Shown: positions 18,089-28,011, counted from the stretch's first letter. The stretch: DNA of 64,000 nt from Caballeronia sordidicola (GCF_000729995.1 NZ_JNFG01000200.1:83765-147764); one strand, 5' to 3'. Notes: generated by a model from the sequence alone, not told the origin. Translations and numbers: made by a program.

Positions 18089-19198
18089 ATGTCCCGACGC
18101 ATCATTCCCGTCACCGATGTCAGCGCGATCCCGGATTTCTCCGGCATCGCAGCGACGCCGCGCGGGCTGCTCACCGACCGGCGGTCGCGTGAGTTGCGCG
18201 ATCTGCGCATATCGGTGACTGATCGTTGCAATTTTCGTTGCGTGTACTGCATGCCGCGCGAAGTTTTCGATAAAAACCACGCATTTCTGCCGCATAGCGC
18301 GCTGCTGTCGTTTGAGGAAATCGAACGGCTGGCGAAGTTGTTCGTCGCGCACGGCGTGGAAAAAATCCGGCTGACCGGCGGCGAACCGCTGTTGCGTAAA
18401 AATATCGAATTCCTGATTGAACGGCTGGCACTGCTGCGCACGCCGGAAGGCCGTCCGCTCGATATCACGCTCACCACCAACGGGTCGATCCTTGCCCGCA
18501 AGGCGCGCTCGCTGAAAGACGCGGGGTTGTCGCGGGTAACGGTGAGCCTGGACGCGCTCGACGATGCGTTGTTTCGCCGCATGAACGACGCCGATTTCGC
18601 GGTCGCCGACGTGCTCGAAGGCATCGAGGCCGCGCACACGGCCGGCCTGGCGCCGCTGAAGGTCAACATGGTGGTCAAGCGTGGCACGAACGACGCCGAA
18701 ATCGTGCCGATGGCACGCCATTTCAAAGGCAGTGGCGCAGTGCTGCGCTTTATCGAATATATGGACGTGGGTGCGTCGAACGGCTGGAACATGAGCGAAG
18801 TGTTGCCGTCGGCGGACGTGGTTGCGCGCATTGCCGAGCATTTTCCGCTGCGGCCGCTCGAAGCCCACAACGACGCCGAGACCGCGCAACGCTGGGGTTA
18901 CCAGGACGGCAGCGGTGAGATCGGCGTCATTTCGAGCGTGACGCGCGCGTTCTGCAACTCCTGCACGCGTGCCCGCCTCTCTACCGAAGGCAAGCTGTAC
19001 TTGTGCCTGTTCGCTACATCCGGCCACGACTTGCGCGCACTGATCCGCAGCGGCGCGAGCGACGCTACGGTCGCGACAGCCATCGCCCGGATCTGGGAAG
19101 CACGCACCGACCGCTACTCCGAACTTCGCGGCAGCAACGCGTTGCCCGCCGCCGACCCGGACGCGCCGCGCGTCGAAATGTCTTACATCGGCGGCTGA
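18089..19198 (+). CDS. moaA: GTP 3',8-cyclase MoaA (molybdenum cofactor synthesis)
   Basis: This 369-residue radical-SAM enzyme starts molybdopterin synthesis from GTP together with MoaC. The N-terminal cluster motif CNFRCVYC uses Cys47, Cys51 and Cys54. The second 4Fe-4S site is formed by FCNSC and a later cysteine in KLYLCLF. The protein ends in the Gly-Gly pair required for activity. The first 30 residues extend beyond E. coli MoaA. mobA starts two bases after its stop, so the two are one transcript. Confidence 0.96.
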   Translation: MSRRIIPVTDVSAIPDFSGIAATPRGLLTDRRSRELRDLRISVTDRCNFRCVYCMPREVFDKNHAFLPHSALLSFEEIERLAKLFVAHGVEKIRLTGGEPLLRKNIEFLIERLALLRTPEGRPLDITLTTNGSILARKARSLKDAGLSRVTVSLDALDDALFRRMNDADFAVADVLEGIEAAHTAGLAPLKVNMVVKRGTNDAEIVPMARHFKGSGAVLRFIEYMDVGASNGWNMSEVLPSADVVARIAEHFPLRPLEAHNDAETAQRWGYQDGSGEIGVISSVTRAFCNSCTRARLSTEGKLYLCLFATSGHDLRALIRSGASDATVATAIARIWEARTDRYSELRGSNALPAADPDAPRVEMSYIGG

Positions 19199-19199
19199 C

Positions 19200-19856
19200 A
19201 TGGTTGACTTGGCCGATGTCGATATGGCAGGCCCGACCGGCAGTCCTGTCCAGAAGCGCGACATCACCGGCGTGGTGCTGGCGGGCGGACTCGGATCACG
19301 CATGGGCGGTATCGATAAAGGCCTGCAACCGCTCGACCTCGAACCGCTTGCGCTCCATGCACTGCGAGCGCTCAAGCCGCAATGCGGCGCAATGCTGATC
19401 AGCGCAAATCGCAACCTCGAGATTTACGCGCAGCTTGGCATGCCGTTCCAGGCAAAGGTGATTGTGGATACGTTTCCCGATTTCCCCGGCCCGCTTGCCG
19501 GGATATCGGCGGCGTTGCATGCAGCGGAAACGCAATTCGTTCTGTTCGTGCCCTGCGACGCGCCTTTCGTCGATCCTCACCTAGCCGAACGGCTTTTCGA
19601 AGGCTTGAGCGCCGGACAAGCGGATATCGCGGTGGCGGTAGTTGTCGATGCCGCGGGCGAACGCCACGCGCACCCGGTTTTCGCGTTGCTGCGCGCGTCG
19701 CTGGTGGAGGATCTCGACGCGTTCGTCCTTGCCGGCGAACGCAAGGTCCGCGCGTGGTACGCGCGCCACAAGACGGTCGAAGTGACCTTCGACAACGAGC
19801 GTGCGTTTTACAATGTCAACGATTTGCAGCAGCTAGCCGATCTCAATCGCAACTAG
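19200..19856 (+). CDS. mobA: Molybdenum cofactor guanylyltransferase MobA
   Basis: The 218-residue protein has the nucleotidyltransferase motif VVLAGGLGSRMGGIDKGLQ (about residues 25-42), then FPDFPGPLAGI and the metal-binding PCDAPFVDP. It attaches GMP to molybdopterin, giving the dinucleotide cofactor used by bacterial oxidoreductases. The frame begins at 19200. The first 20 residues before the conserved core are not typical, so an internal start is possible. It is coupled to moaA and lies upstream of moeA. Confidence 0.92.
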   Translation: MVDLADVDMAGPTGSPVQKRDITGVVLAGGLGSRMGGIDKGLQPLDLEPLALHALRALKPQCGAMLISANRNLEIYAQLGMPFQAKVIVDTFPDFPGPLAGISAALHAAETQFVLFVPCDAPFVDPHLAERLFEGLSAGQADIAVAVVVDAAGERHAHPVFALLRASLVEDLDAFVLAGERKVRAWYARHKTVEVTFDNERAFYNVNDLQQLADLNRN

Positions 19857-20040
19857 CATCGGTTCGTTTCGTTCCTTGCTCAGGTTTGTGGCGAGGCCCT
19901 GGCTTGGTCAGCGCCCCGCTTCACAGCGACTATGGCGGCGACTGGGGTAGCGGCTGCGCCAGCATCCACGACACGCCAGCCTTTTTCACCGGGCCGCCCG
20001 CGAGCTTTGCATCGCGACTTCCGCTCCGATACACCCATCG

Positions 20041-21375
20041 ATGAACACACCCAGGCACTTTTCGAGCTGCGTCGCCGAGTACGATCCGAACGCGCTGCCC
20101 GTCAGCGCGGCGCAGGAGATCGTGCGCCAGTGGGCGTTGCCCCGCGGTCGCGCCGAGGTGGAACGCGTGCGTCTCTTCGACGCACTCGATCGCGTGCTGG
20201 CAGAAGATGTCATCTCGCCGATCAATGTTCCTTTGCACGACAACTCGGCCATGGACGGTTATGCGTTCGATGGCTCGACGTTGCCGAATGAAGCGAATGG
20301 ATCGGATGGAGCAAGCCCGCCGGACGATGAATCGCTTCGCTTGACGGTTGTGGGTACCGCGCTCGCCGGACAGCCGTTCGAAAGGCGTCCGCTCGCCGCG
20401 CAATGCGTGCGCATCATGACCGGTGCGCTCATCCCACCCGGCTGCGACACCGTCGTGCCGCAAGAGCTCGTACAGCGCACCGGCGACGCCATCACGTTCG
20501 CCTCGGCGCGTATCGTGCGCGGCGCGAATCGGCGGCTCGCGGGGGAAGACCTCGCGCAAGGCCAGCCGGCGTTGCGCAAGGGCCGGATTGTCCGTGCGTC
20601 GGATCTTGGTTTGCTTGCGTCGCTGGGTATTGGCGAGGTAGCGGTACAACGGCGCGTGCGTGTCGCGTTTTTTTCAACCGGCGACGAATTGCGTTCCGTT
20701 GGTGAAGTGCTGGCGCCGGGTTGCGTCTACGACAGCAACCGCTATACCCTCTTCGCGATGCTGCGCCGGATGAACGTGGAACCGGTGGATCTGGGGATTG
20801 TGCGTGACGATCGTGCATCGCTTGAACGGGCATTGCGACAGGCCACGCAGGACGCCGATGTGGTGATCAGTTCAGGCGGCGTGTCTGTAGGGGACGCCGA
20901 CTTCACGCGTGACCTGATGAACACGCTCGGCGACGTGGCGTTCTGGAAGATCGCGATGCGTCCCGGCCGCCCGCTCGCGTTCGGCCGCCTGTGGTCGGGC
21001 AAGCGTCCGGGCGAAGGCGAATCGGCGTTGTTCTTTGGCTTGCCGGGCAATCCGGTTGCCGTGATGGCGACGTTTTATTTTATCGTGCGCGAAGCGCTGC
21101 TGGCCATGTCGGGCGCGACGACCTATTCGCTGGCGTTGATATCGGCGACGAGTTCGCAACCGATCAACAAACGCGCCGGGCGTACGGAGTTTCAACGCGG
21201 TATTGCACGCCGGGACACCGCCGGGCACTGGCATGTGGTGACAACCGGGCCGCAAGGCTCGGGCGTGCTGAGTTCAATGAGCGAAGCCAATTGCTTCATT
21301 GTCCTGAAGCACGACGCAGGGAATATCGATGCGGGCGACAGCGTGGATATCCTGCCATTCGACGGCCTGATCTAG
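20041..21375 (+). CDS. moeA: Molybdopterin molybdenumtransferase MoeA
   Basis: A 444-residue protein inserting molybdate into adenylylated molybdopterin. Recognisable parts are the N-terminal linker NVPLHDNSAMDGYAF, the G-E/T-rich central domain and the SGGVSVGDADF loop, then the FFGLPGNPVAVMATF motif and a C-terminal beta-barrel domain. It is separated from mobA by 184 nt, which contain no gene. The ribosome site at the assigned ATG is weak. Confidence 0.95.
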   Translation: MNTPRHFSSCVAEYDPNALPVSAAQEIVRQWALPRGRAEVERVRLFDALDRVLAEDVISPINVPLHDNSAMDGYAFDGSTLPNEANGSDGASPPDDESLRLTVVGTALAGQPFERRPLAAQCVRIMTGALIPPGCDTVVPQELVQRTGDAITFASARIVRGANRRLAGEDLAQGQPALRKGRIVRASDLGLLASLGIGEVAVQRRVRVAFFSTGDELRSVGEVLAPGCVYDSNRYTLFAMLRRMNVEPVDLGIVRDDRASLERALRQATQDADVVISSGGVSVGDADFTRDLMNTLGDVAFWKIAMRPGRPLAFGRLWSGKRPGEGESALFFGLPGNPVAVMATFYFIVREALLAMSGATTYSLALISATSSQPINKRAGRTEFQRGIARRDTAGHWHVVTTGPQGSGVLSSMSEANCFIVLKHDAGNIDAGDSVDILPFDGLI

Positions 21376-21508
21376 TTCCAAAGGCTCTTCGACAACCTGC
21401 TTCAAGAACCTGAACCTCAAGAACCTGGACCGCCGCGCCGTGATCACTTAAGCGGCTATAACCGATGGTTCGAATGCATCGCACTATGACTGACAGGGCT
21501 TTTCCTTC

Positions 21509-21784
21509 ATGAAAAAACAGATTTCGTTCATCGCGCCGGGACAAACGGCCAAAGCGCTGATTCTCGTGTACCTGACCTTCAGCGTACCCATCGTGTTGCT
21601 CGGCGTACTGGTCGCGTTCTTCCGATACGGCTCAGTCGAGCTGAGCACTGTGACAAGCGCGCTGCTGCTCAATGCGATCCTTGGCTTCATCCTGCTGTGG
21701 ATTGCGTGCCACGCATACAACTGGGTGGCGTCGCGATTCGGCGGCATTGAGATCGTCTTGTCCGACGCACCGGAAGAGGCGTGA
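21509..21784 (+). CDS. Small two-helix membrane protein, unknown function
   Basis: The 91-residue protein has two hydrophobic segments (about residues 17-40 and 48-70) and a short C-terminal tail with NWVASRFGGIEIVL. Topology and the final segment resemble the DUF3566 type of small membrane proteins, but I cannot confirm this. Its stop overlaps the start of the acetyltransferase gene (TGATG), so the two are probably translated together. A role cannot be assigned. Confidence 0.7.
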   Translation: MKKQISFIAPGQTAKALILVYLTFSVPIVLLGVLVAFFRYGSVELSTVTSALLLNAILGFILLWIACHAYNWVASRFGGIEIVLSDAPEEA

Positions 21785-22272
21785 TGAGCGCTCAGATCCG
21801 ACCCGCCGCACCCGCCGATGTCGGCGCGATTTTCAGCCTGATGCTGGAGCTGGCCGAGTTCGAAAAGCTCATGCACATGTTCATCGCGACCGAGGCCGGC
21901 GTGCACGACGCGCTCTTCGGCGCGCGGCCGTGTGCTGAAGCCCTGGTGGCCGAAGAGGACGGCCGCATAGTGAGCTACGCGCTGTTCTTCCAGAACTATT
22001 CAACCTTTCTCGGCAAGCGCGGGTTGTACCTGGAAGACTTGTACGTGAAGCCGACACTTCGCGGCAGCGGACTCGGCACAAAGATGCTGCGCGCTTTGGC
22101 AGCGCTTGCGGTGGAACGCCAGTGCGGCCGCTTCGAATGGACCGTGCTCGACTGGAATCAGAACGCCATTGGCTTCTACGAGAAAATGGGCGCAACCGTG
22201 CTGCCCGACTGGCGCATCGTGCGCATCACCGGCGACGCACTGGCTACGCTGGCTTCGCCTGCTGCGGACTAA
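21784..22272 (+). CDS. GNAT-family N-acetyltransferase
   Basis: This 162-residue protein has the acetyl-CoA binding motif A (LYVKPTLRGSGLGTKMLRALA, about residues 85-105) and the motif B ending NQNAIGFYEKMGA. The sequence resembles the small-molecule N-acetyltransferases close to diamine/spermidine acetyltransferases. The EDLYV and W..L.WN pattern supports that, but the substrate is unproven. I chose ATG at 21784; a GTG directly before it is also in frame. The end overlaps rmuC by four bases in convergent orientation. Confidence 0.88.
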   Translation: MSAQIRPAAPADVGAIFSLMLELAEFEKLMHMFIATEAGVHDALFGARPCAEALVAEEDGRIVSYALFFQNYSTFLGKRGLYLEDLYVKPTLRGSGLGTKMLRALAALAVERQCGRFEWTVLDWNQNAIGFYEKMGATVLPDWRIVRITGDALATLASPAAD

Positions 22273-23759
22273 GCAGCGGGCTCGTCGCCTTCAGCGGGTT
22301 CTTCGCGCTCTTCACGTTCATCCCCGAGCAGGTTGGCCACCTGCTCGCCCGGCAATGCTTCCACGTCGCGGAGTTTCTTGCTCATCTGCCGCGTACGCGT
22401 TTCCGCCGACTCAATGGAGCGCGTCACCGCCTCAAGCTGCGACCGCGTCTTCGACAGCACTTCGCCAAACTTCCTGAACTCCGTTTTCACCGCGCCGAGC
22501 ACTTGCCAGACTTCACTGGAACGCTGCTCGATTGCCAGCGTCCTGAAACCCATCTGCAAGCTGTTCAGCAGCGCGGTCAATGTGGTCGGACCTGTCACGC
22601 TCACCCGGTATTCGCGCTGCAGAAAATCGGTCAGCCCCGGACGGCGCAAGACTTCCGCATACAGGCCCTCAGTCGGCAGGAACAACAGCGCGAAGTCCGT
22701 GGTGTGCGGTGGTGCGACGTACTTCTGTGCGATGACCTTCGCTTCCGCACGAATCCGGCCTTCCAGCGCACGTGACGCTTCCTCGACCGCTGCAACATCG
22801 GCGCGATCCTGCGCATCGATCAGACGTTCGTAGTCCTCGCGCGGAAACTTGGCGTCGATAGGAAGCCATACCGGCGTAGCCACCGCATTCGCGCCGCTTT
22901 GGCCGGGCGCGTCGTGACGACCGGGCAGCTTGATCGCGAACTCCACGCGATCGTTGCTCTTCGGAATGGTGGCGACATTTTTCGCGTACTGGTCCGCCGT
23001 CAACAACTGCTCAAGCAACGATTCGAGCTGCACTTCGCCCCACGTCCCACGCGTCTTGACGTTCGTCAGCACCTTCTTCAAGTCGCCGACGCCCGCCGCC
23101 AGCGTCTGCATTTCCCCCAATCCACGATGCACTTGCTCCAGCCGGTCCGACACCAGCTTGAATGATTCGCCAAGCCGTTGTTCCAGCGTGGCGTGCAGCT
23201 TTTCGTCGACGGTACGGCGCATTTCTTCGAGCTTCGCCGCGTTATTCGCTTCGATATCCTTCAGCCGCGCTTCGAGCGTTGCGCGCACTTCATTAAGACG
23301 TCGGTCATTCGACTCCGACATCTGCGCGAGCTGCAGAGTGAGCGCATCGCCGAAACGCTTCAGCGCCTGGCTTTGTTCGTCGCGTGCGTGCTGGCTTTGC
23401 AGCGCGTTGCTTTCCGTCAGCGTGACAAGTTGCCGGGAGAACGCTTCAAGCTGAGTGTTCTGGACGTTCGCCATGCTCGCGAGTTGCGTCGCGAGCGTCT
23501 GCTGAAAATGCGCGAACGCCGTGCCCGCCTCCGTACGCGACGCACGGGACGTCTCGGTGACTTCGCCCCGCACGTTGCGTTCGAGCCGCTCCTGACCGCG
23601 CGCATGCGCTTCGCCCATATCGATGATCCGATCGGCAAGCGCCTCGAACTGCTCCTCGACATCTGTTCCGCGCTTCGGCCGCAACAACAGCACTAACGTG
23701 ATCACCAGAGCGATCGCGAGGATGCCGACACCTACGCTTAACAGCAACAACATGGTCAT
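22269..23759 (-). CDS. rmuC: DNA recombination protein RmuC homologue
   Basis: A 496-residue protein has one N-terminal membrane helix (residues 4-26), then about 190 residues of coiled coil rich in Gln/Arg/Glu, then the RmuC nuclease-like domain. The latter includes TRGTWGEVQLESLLEQ, PIDAKFPREDYERLIDA and FALLFLPTEGLYAEVL. RmuC proteins limit inversions and rearrangements at DNA repeats. It is translationally coupled to the upstream dehydrogenase gene (ATGA at 23756). Complete, with an acidic tail. Confidence 0.94.
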   Translation of the reverse strand: MTMLLLLSVGVGILAIALVITLVLLLRPKRGTDVEEQFEALADRIIDMGEAHARGQERLERNVRGEVTETSRASRTEAGTAFAHFQQTLATQLASMANVQNTQLEAFSRQLVTLTESNALQSQHARDEQSQALKRFGDALTLQLAQMSESNDRRLNEVRATLEARLKDIEANNAAKLEEMRRTVDEKLHATLEQRLGESFKLVSDRLEQVHRGLGEMQTLAAGVGDLKKVLTNVKTRGTWGEVQLESLLEQLLTADQYAKNVATIPKSNDRVEFAIKLPGRHDAPGQSGANAVATPVWLPIDAKFPREDYERLIDAQDRADVAAVEEASRALEGRIRAEAKVIAQKYVAPPHTTDFALLFLPTEGLYAEVLRRPGLTDFLQREYRVSVTGPTTLTALLNSLQMGFRTLAIEQRSSEVWQVLGAVKTEFRKFGEVLSKTRSQLEAVTRSIESAETRTRQMSKKLRDVEALPGEQVANLLGDEREEREEPAEGDEPAA

Positions 23760-24736
23760 TTCTTCAGGACGTCCGGATTGATCGGGTTCGGCGGACTGCC
23801 TGCGCGCGGGCCTTCACCCAACGCGGCGATCAGGTTGTCCGCGGCAAGATTGGCCATGGCGCGGCGCGTGGATTCGGTCGCGCTCGCAATATGCGGCGTC
23901 AGCACGACGTTCGACACCGTCAGGAAATCGCGATTGAAATTCGGCTCGCCTTCGAACACGTCGAGTCCCGCCGCCGCGATCGTCTTGTTACGCAACGCCT
24001 GGATCAGCGCAGCGTCGTCGACAATCCCGCCACGCGCGATGTTCGTCAACGTCGCCGTAGGTTTCATGCTTGCCAATTCAGCCGCGCCAATGGTGTGGTG
24101 ATTCTCGGCGGTGTACGGCAGCACCAGCACGACGTGGTCGGCGCGCTTGAGCAAGTCCGCCTTCGATACATACTCCGCGTTCAGTTCCGCCTCGATCTCT
24201 GGCGCGACGCGCGAACGGTTGTGATAGATCACGCGCATGTTGAACCCGCGCGCACGCCGGGCGAGCGCCTGGCCAATGCGTCCCATACCCAGCACGCCGA
24301 GCGTGGCGCCGCAGACGTCGGTGCCGAGGAACGCGTCGTAGGACCATGTGCCCCACTTGCCCGCGCGCAGGAAGTGCTCCGATTCCGCGATACGCCGTGC
24401 CGCGGCCATCATCAGCGCCCAGCCGAAGTCCGCCGTGCTTTCGTTCAATACGTCAGGCGTGTTGGTGCCGAGCACGCCGTACGCGTTCAACGCCTGCATG
24501 TCGAAGTTGTTGTAGCCAACCGCCATATTCGACACGACCCTCAGGTTCGGCGCCCCTTCGAGGACCTTCGCCGTGACGGGGTCCCCCGCAAGCAACGCGC
24601 CGTCGCGATCAGCCATGCGGCGCGCGAATTCGTCGGGGCTAAGCGGTGCGCCCGGATTGGCATCGACTTCAAAATACTGCCGGAGACGTTCGATCACGTC
24701 AGGAAAAATGGGGCGGGCAACCAGGACTCTCTTCAT
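23756..24736 (-). CDS. D-isomer 2-hydroxyacid dehydrogenase (glyoxylate/hydroxypyruvate reductase GhrB type)
   Basis: The 326-residue enzyme has the NAD(P)-binding motif GVLGMGRIGQALARRA (about residues 147-162). The catalytic Arg is in NIARGGIVDD, Glu in FEGEP and His in LTPHIASAT. The set fits glyoxylate/hydroxypyruvate reductases or D-glycerate dehydrogenases that interconvert 2-oxo and D-2-hydroxy acids. It precedes rmuC with overlapping codons. The exact substrate is open. Confidence 0.9.
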   Translation of the reverse strand: MKRVLVARPIFPDVIERLRQYFEVDANPGAPLSPDEFARRMADRDGALLAGDPVTAKVLEGAPNLRVVSNMAVGYNNFDMQALNAYGVLGTNTPDVLNESTADFGWALMMAAARRIAESEHFLRAGKWGTWSYDAFLGTDVCGATLGVLGMGRIGQALARRARGFNMRVIYHNRSRVAPEIEAELNAEYVSKADLLKRADHVVLVLPYTAENHHTIGAAELASMKPTATLTNIARGGIVDDAALIQALRNKTIAAAGLDVFEGEPNFNRDFLTVSNVVLTPHIASATESTRRAMANLAADNLIAALGEGPRAGSPPNPINPDVLKK

Positions 24737-24745
24737 CGACTTCTC

Positions 24746-26155
24746 CTAAAAGAACAGCCATCCAGTAAGCAGGAACAAGGGCAGCAAGATAACCGCCGAC
24801 CAGCCAAGATACGCGAAGAATCCCGGCATCACGATGCCGCGCGATTCGGCAATCGCCTTGACCATGAAGTTGGGCGCATTGCCGATATAGCTATTCGCGC
24901 CCATGAACACAGCACCGGCCGAGATGGCCGCGAGCGTGGAAGCGCCGGCCGTCATCAACGTGGGGGCGTCGCCGCCGGCAAGATTGAAGAACACGAGATA
25001 AGTCGGCGCGTTATCGAGAAACGACGACAGCAGGCCTGTCGCCCAGAAGTACGCAATGTCGATAGGTTTGCCGCTCGCGTCGGTCACCATGTGCACAATT
25101 CCGGCGAATGCACCGTCGCCACCCGCGCGCAAGATCATGATCACGGGCGCGATGGTGATGAAGATGGCGGCGAACAACTTCGCGACTTCTTCAATGGGCG
25201 CCCAGTTGAACGCGTTGCCGGCGCGCGCGCTTTGCGGTGTGAGCACGAGCGACAAGAGCGTCACCACGACGAGCAGCCCATCGCGCACAGCGTTCTGCAA
25301 CGCGACGTGCGTACCGAACACATCGAACTCGATGCCCGGTTTCCACAAGCCGCTCATCAAAACCAGCGCGACCACCGCCGCGAGCAAAACGAAATTGATC
25401 TTGCCGTCCACGCTCAATGCCGTTTTCACCTCACTCCGATGCACCACTTCTTCCTTGGCAAAATAATAGCGGTCGAGCGCGTAGAAAAGCGCCAGCAGAA
25501 CCACGCAGATAAAGAGCGTTGGCGCTGCAAGATGCACCGTGGTCCAGAAAAAACTCACACCATTCAGGAAGCCGAGGAACAGCGGTGGATCCCCGAGTGG
25601 CGAGAGCGACCCGCCGGCATTGGCTACGAGAAAGATGAAGAACACCACGCGATGCACAACGTGCCTGCAATGTTCATTGGCGCGCAGCAGGGGGCGAATC
25701 AGCAGCATGGCCGCGCCCGTCGTCCCCATGATGCTGGCGAGCACCGTGCCAAGCGCAAGCAGCCCGGTATTCAGGCGCGGGGATCCGTGCAGGTCGCCAT
25801 GCAGGCAGATGCCGCCCGCGACAGTGAACAACGCCGTGAGCAGGATGATGAACGGCACATACTCTTCCAGCATGGCATGCACGAAGCTCGCGAATGCAAC
25901 CTGCGTACCGAAGCCAAGTGCAAAAGGCACAAGGAACACAAGCGCCCAGGCCGCCGATATCTTGCCGAAATGACGATGCCAGGCATGCGGCGCGATCAGA
26001 GGAACGATCGCGATGGACAACAGGATGCCGGCGAACGGAAGTGCCCACAACGGCGACAGCGTGGCGCCATCAAGCGATGCCGCGGAGGCGGTCAACGGCA
26101 ACAACAGGAGTGCCAGGCCTTGGCATAAACGTCGCCTGCTCATGGACGTGCTCAT
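24746..26155 (-). CDS. NhaD/CitMHS-type sodium:proton antiporter-like membrane protein
   Basis: The protein has 469 residues, a signal-like first segment and about eleven further hydrophobic stretches. Conserved-looking loops include NAGGSLSPLGDPPLFLGFL and SFLDNAPTYLVFFNLAGGD, which match the ion-transporter (IT) superfamily containing NhaD and CitMHS proteins. Na+/H+ exchange is the usual annotation, but transport of an organic acid cannot be excluded. Its end lies nine bases before the dehydrogenase gene, so they may share a transcript. An ATG at 26143 is an alternative start. Confidence 0.82.
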   Translation of the reverse strand: MSTSMSRRRLCQGLALLLLPLTASAASLDGATLSPLWALPFAGILLSIAIVPLIAPHAWHRHFGKISAAWALVFLVPFALGFGTQVAFASFVHAMLEEYVPFIILLTALFTVAGGICLHGDLHGSPRLNTGLLALGTVLASIMGTTGAAMLLIRPLLRANEHCRHVVHRVVFFIFLVANAGGSLSPLGDPPLFLGFLNGVSFFWTTVHLAAPTLFICVVLLALFYALDRYYFAKEEVVHRSEVKTALSVDGKINFVLLAAVVALVLMSGLWKPGIEFDVFGTHVALQNAVRDGLLVVVTLLSLVLTPQSARAGNAFNWAPIEEVAKLFAAIFITIAPVIMILRAGGDGAFAGIVHMVTDASGKPIDIAYFWATGLLSSFLDNAPTYLVFFNLAGGDAPTLMTAGASTLAAISAGAVFMGANSYIGNAPNFMVKAIAESRGIVMPGFFAYLGWSAVILLPLFLLTGWLFF

Positions 26156-26368
26156 GCGGAAGCGCCATCGGTTGCTGCTGCGGCCGGAGCACACCGCTGT
26201 GAGCTCTGGTCGCTTGAATTCCGGCGAGCGGCCGATGGTTTCATGATGCTGTCCTCGTTGGCCTGTGCGTCGATCAAGGACTTGATTATAACGAGCACCC
26301 TCGCTCGAATACCCTCGACCGAACGGCTAACGCCGAGCAGCATCGACCCTCAAAAACGCCTTTGCGGG

Positions 26369-27559
26369 TTACAGTTCATTCACGGGTTTGGCGATGTCGA
26401 ACACCTGGCGCAGGTAGGCAAGGTAAGCCTGGTCCTCGCACATGTTCTTGCCGGGGGAATCGGAGAGTTTGGCCACTGGCTGGCCGTTGCAGCGAACCAT
26501 CTTGATCACGATCTGCAGCGGCTGATAGCCAAGATCGTTGGTCAGGTTGGTGCCCACGCCGAACGCGAGCTGACAGCGGCCGTGGAAACGTTCGTAGAGG
26601 CGCAGGACCTTCGGGATATCGAGTGCGTCGGAGAACACTAGCACCTTGGTGCGCGGGTCGCATCGATTCTCCTCGTAGTGACGGATCAGGCGCTCGCCCC
26701 AGTCGAACGGGTCGCCGGAGTCGTGGCGGGCGCCGTCGAAGAGCTTGCAGAAGTACATGTCGAAGTCGTTCAGGAACGCCTTCATGCCATAGACGTCGGA
26801 GAGCGCAATACCCAGGTCGCCTCGGTACTCCTTCGCCCACATCTCGAAGCCGAAGATCTGCGAATCGCGCAGCCGTGGGCCGAGCGCCTGGCAAGCCTGC
26901 AGGTATTCATGCGCCATGGTGCCGAGCGGACGCAAGCCGTGCTTCATCGCGTAGTAGACGTTGCTCGTTCCGGTGAACTGATCGCCCAGGCCTTCCTTCA
27001 GCTTGAGGATGACCTCCTCATGCCACTGCTTGGAAAAACGCCGGCGGGTGCCGTAGTCGGCGATCTTGCAGTCGGAGACTTCGGGGCGGCCGCCGAGCAA
27101 CTGGATCTTGTCGTGCAGGCGGTCGCGGCCGGTTTCGAAGGTCGGGTCGCGTTGCGTGTTGCGGAAATAGACCTCGTTGACAATTGCGAGGATCGGGATC
27201 TCGAACAGGATGGTATGCAGCCAGGGACCCACAATATCAATGTCGATCTCGCCGTTCTGCTTGGCGGACGGCTTGATCGTGACGGACTTCTCATTGAGAT
27301 GAAAGAGCGCGAGGAAGTCGATGAAATCGCTCTTGATGAAGCGCATCCGGCGAAGATATTCGAGTTCCTCTTCCTTGAAGCGCAGATGGCAGAGCTGGCG
27401 CACTTCGTCGCGTATCTCATCTATATACGGCACGAGATCGATATCCGGCGTGCGGCAGCGAAACTTGTATTCCGCGTGTGCCGCCGGGAAGTGATGCAGC
27501 ACGACCTGCATCATCGTGAACTTGTAGAGATCGGTATCGAGCAGCGAATGGATAATCAT
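26369..27559 (-). CDS. pncB: Nicotinate phosphoribosyltransferase PncB
   Basis: This 396-residue enzyme converts nicotinate and PRPP to nicotinate mononucleotide for NAD salvage. It begins MIIHSLLDTDLYKFTM, the family start. It also has SDCKIADYGTRRRFS, GTSNVYYAMKHGLRPLGTMAHEY and HDSGDPFDWGERLI. The open frame extends 70 codons upstream without family similarity, so the ATG at 27559 is used. Length matches E. coli PncB closely. Confidence 0.96.
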   Translation of the reverse strand: MIIHSLLDTDLYKFTMMQVVLHHFPAAHAEYKFRCRTPDIDLVPYIDEIRDEVRQLCHLRFKEEELEYLRRMRFIKSDFIDFLALFHLNEKSVTIKPSAKQNGEIDIDIVGPWLHTILFEIPILAIVNEVYFRNTQRDPTFETGRDRLHDKIQLLGGRPEVSDCKIADYGTRRRFSKQWHEEVILKLKEGLGDQFTGTSNVYYAMKHGLRPLGTMAHEYLQACQALGPRLRDSQIFGFEMWAKEYRGDLGIALSDVYGMKAFLNDFDMYFCKLFDGARHDSGDPFDWGERLIRHYEENRCDPRTKVLVFSDALDIPKVLRLYERFHGRCQLAFGVGTNLTNDLGYQPLQIVIKMVRCNGQPVAKLSDSPGKNMCEDQAYLAYLRQVFDIAKPVNEL

Positions 27560-28011
27560 AGTTCCAGACGAACGGCTAGGAAAACGGGTAAAGGCGCGAG
27601 TAAAACCGCCCACAAGCGCGCGGATAGAACCACAACGGGCCCGGCACGCCCCAATGCACTGGCTGCTTTGCCGCCAGCGGCCTTCAATGCATGTTACCCG
27701 AAGTGTCCGCCCGGAGCGCCTTACCCACTCTGCCGAAACACGCCGGACAGCGGCGCGGTGAAAGCGCATCGGCGGCCCATAAACAAATCACTAAACGATA
27801 TAAGACCTTCTGGCCGGGGGTCGCGCTCAAATATACCGGTACGCTACAATATCGGTTTTGGCGCGCAGATTGCGCACAGTCGGGCTATACAGCCCCGAAT
27901 AGAGACGCTCGGTTGGAGACGCTCTGTAAGAGACGCTCGGTTCGCTGGTTAAACCCCGACGTTCATGTCGCCCTCGCCGCCGCCCCACGAATTTAGTATG
28001 CAGGAGCCTGA
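27560..28011. other. Divergent intergenic region pncB / fdxA
   Basis: No gene is evident in these 452 nt. They should contain the leftward pncB promoter and the rightward fdxA promoter. A run of three 14-bp direct repeats occupies 27903-27944. The ribosome site of fdxA is AGGAG at about 28001. The stretch 27781-27860 is more AT-rich than its surroundings. Confidence 0.5.
27903..27944 (+). repeat. Three 14-bp direct repeats upstream of fdxA
   Basis: The units AGACGCTCGGTTGG, AGACGCTCTGTAAG and AGACGCTCGGTTCG follow each other without spacing at 27903, 27917 and 27931. They could be a regulator site array or a duplication scar; no known motif was recognised. Confidence 0.75.

Noticed and set aside
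23891..26128. 745-codon open frame opposite the dehydrogenase and transporter genes
   Set aside because: His/Arg-rich shadow sequence spanning two well-identified genes.
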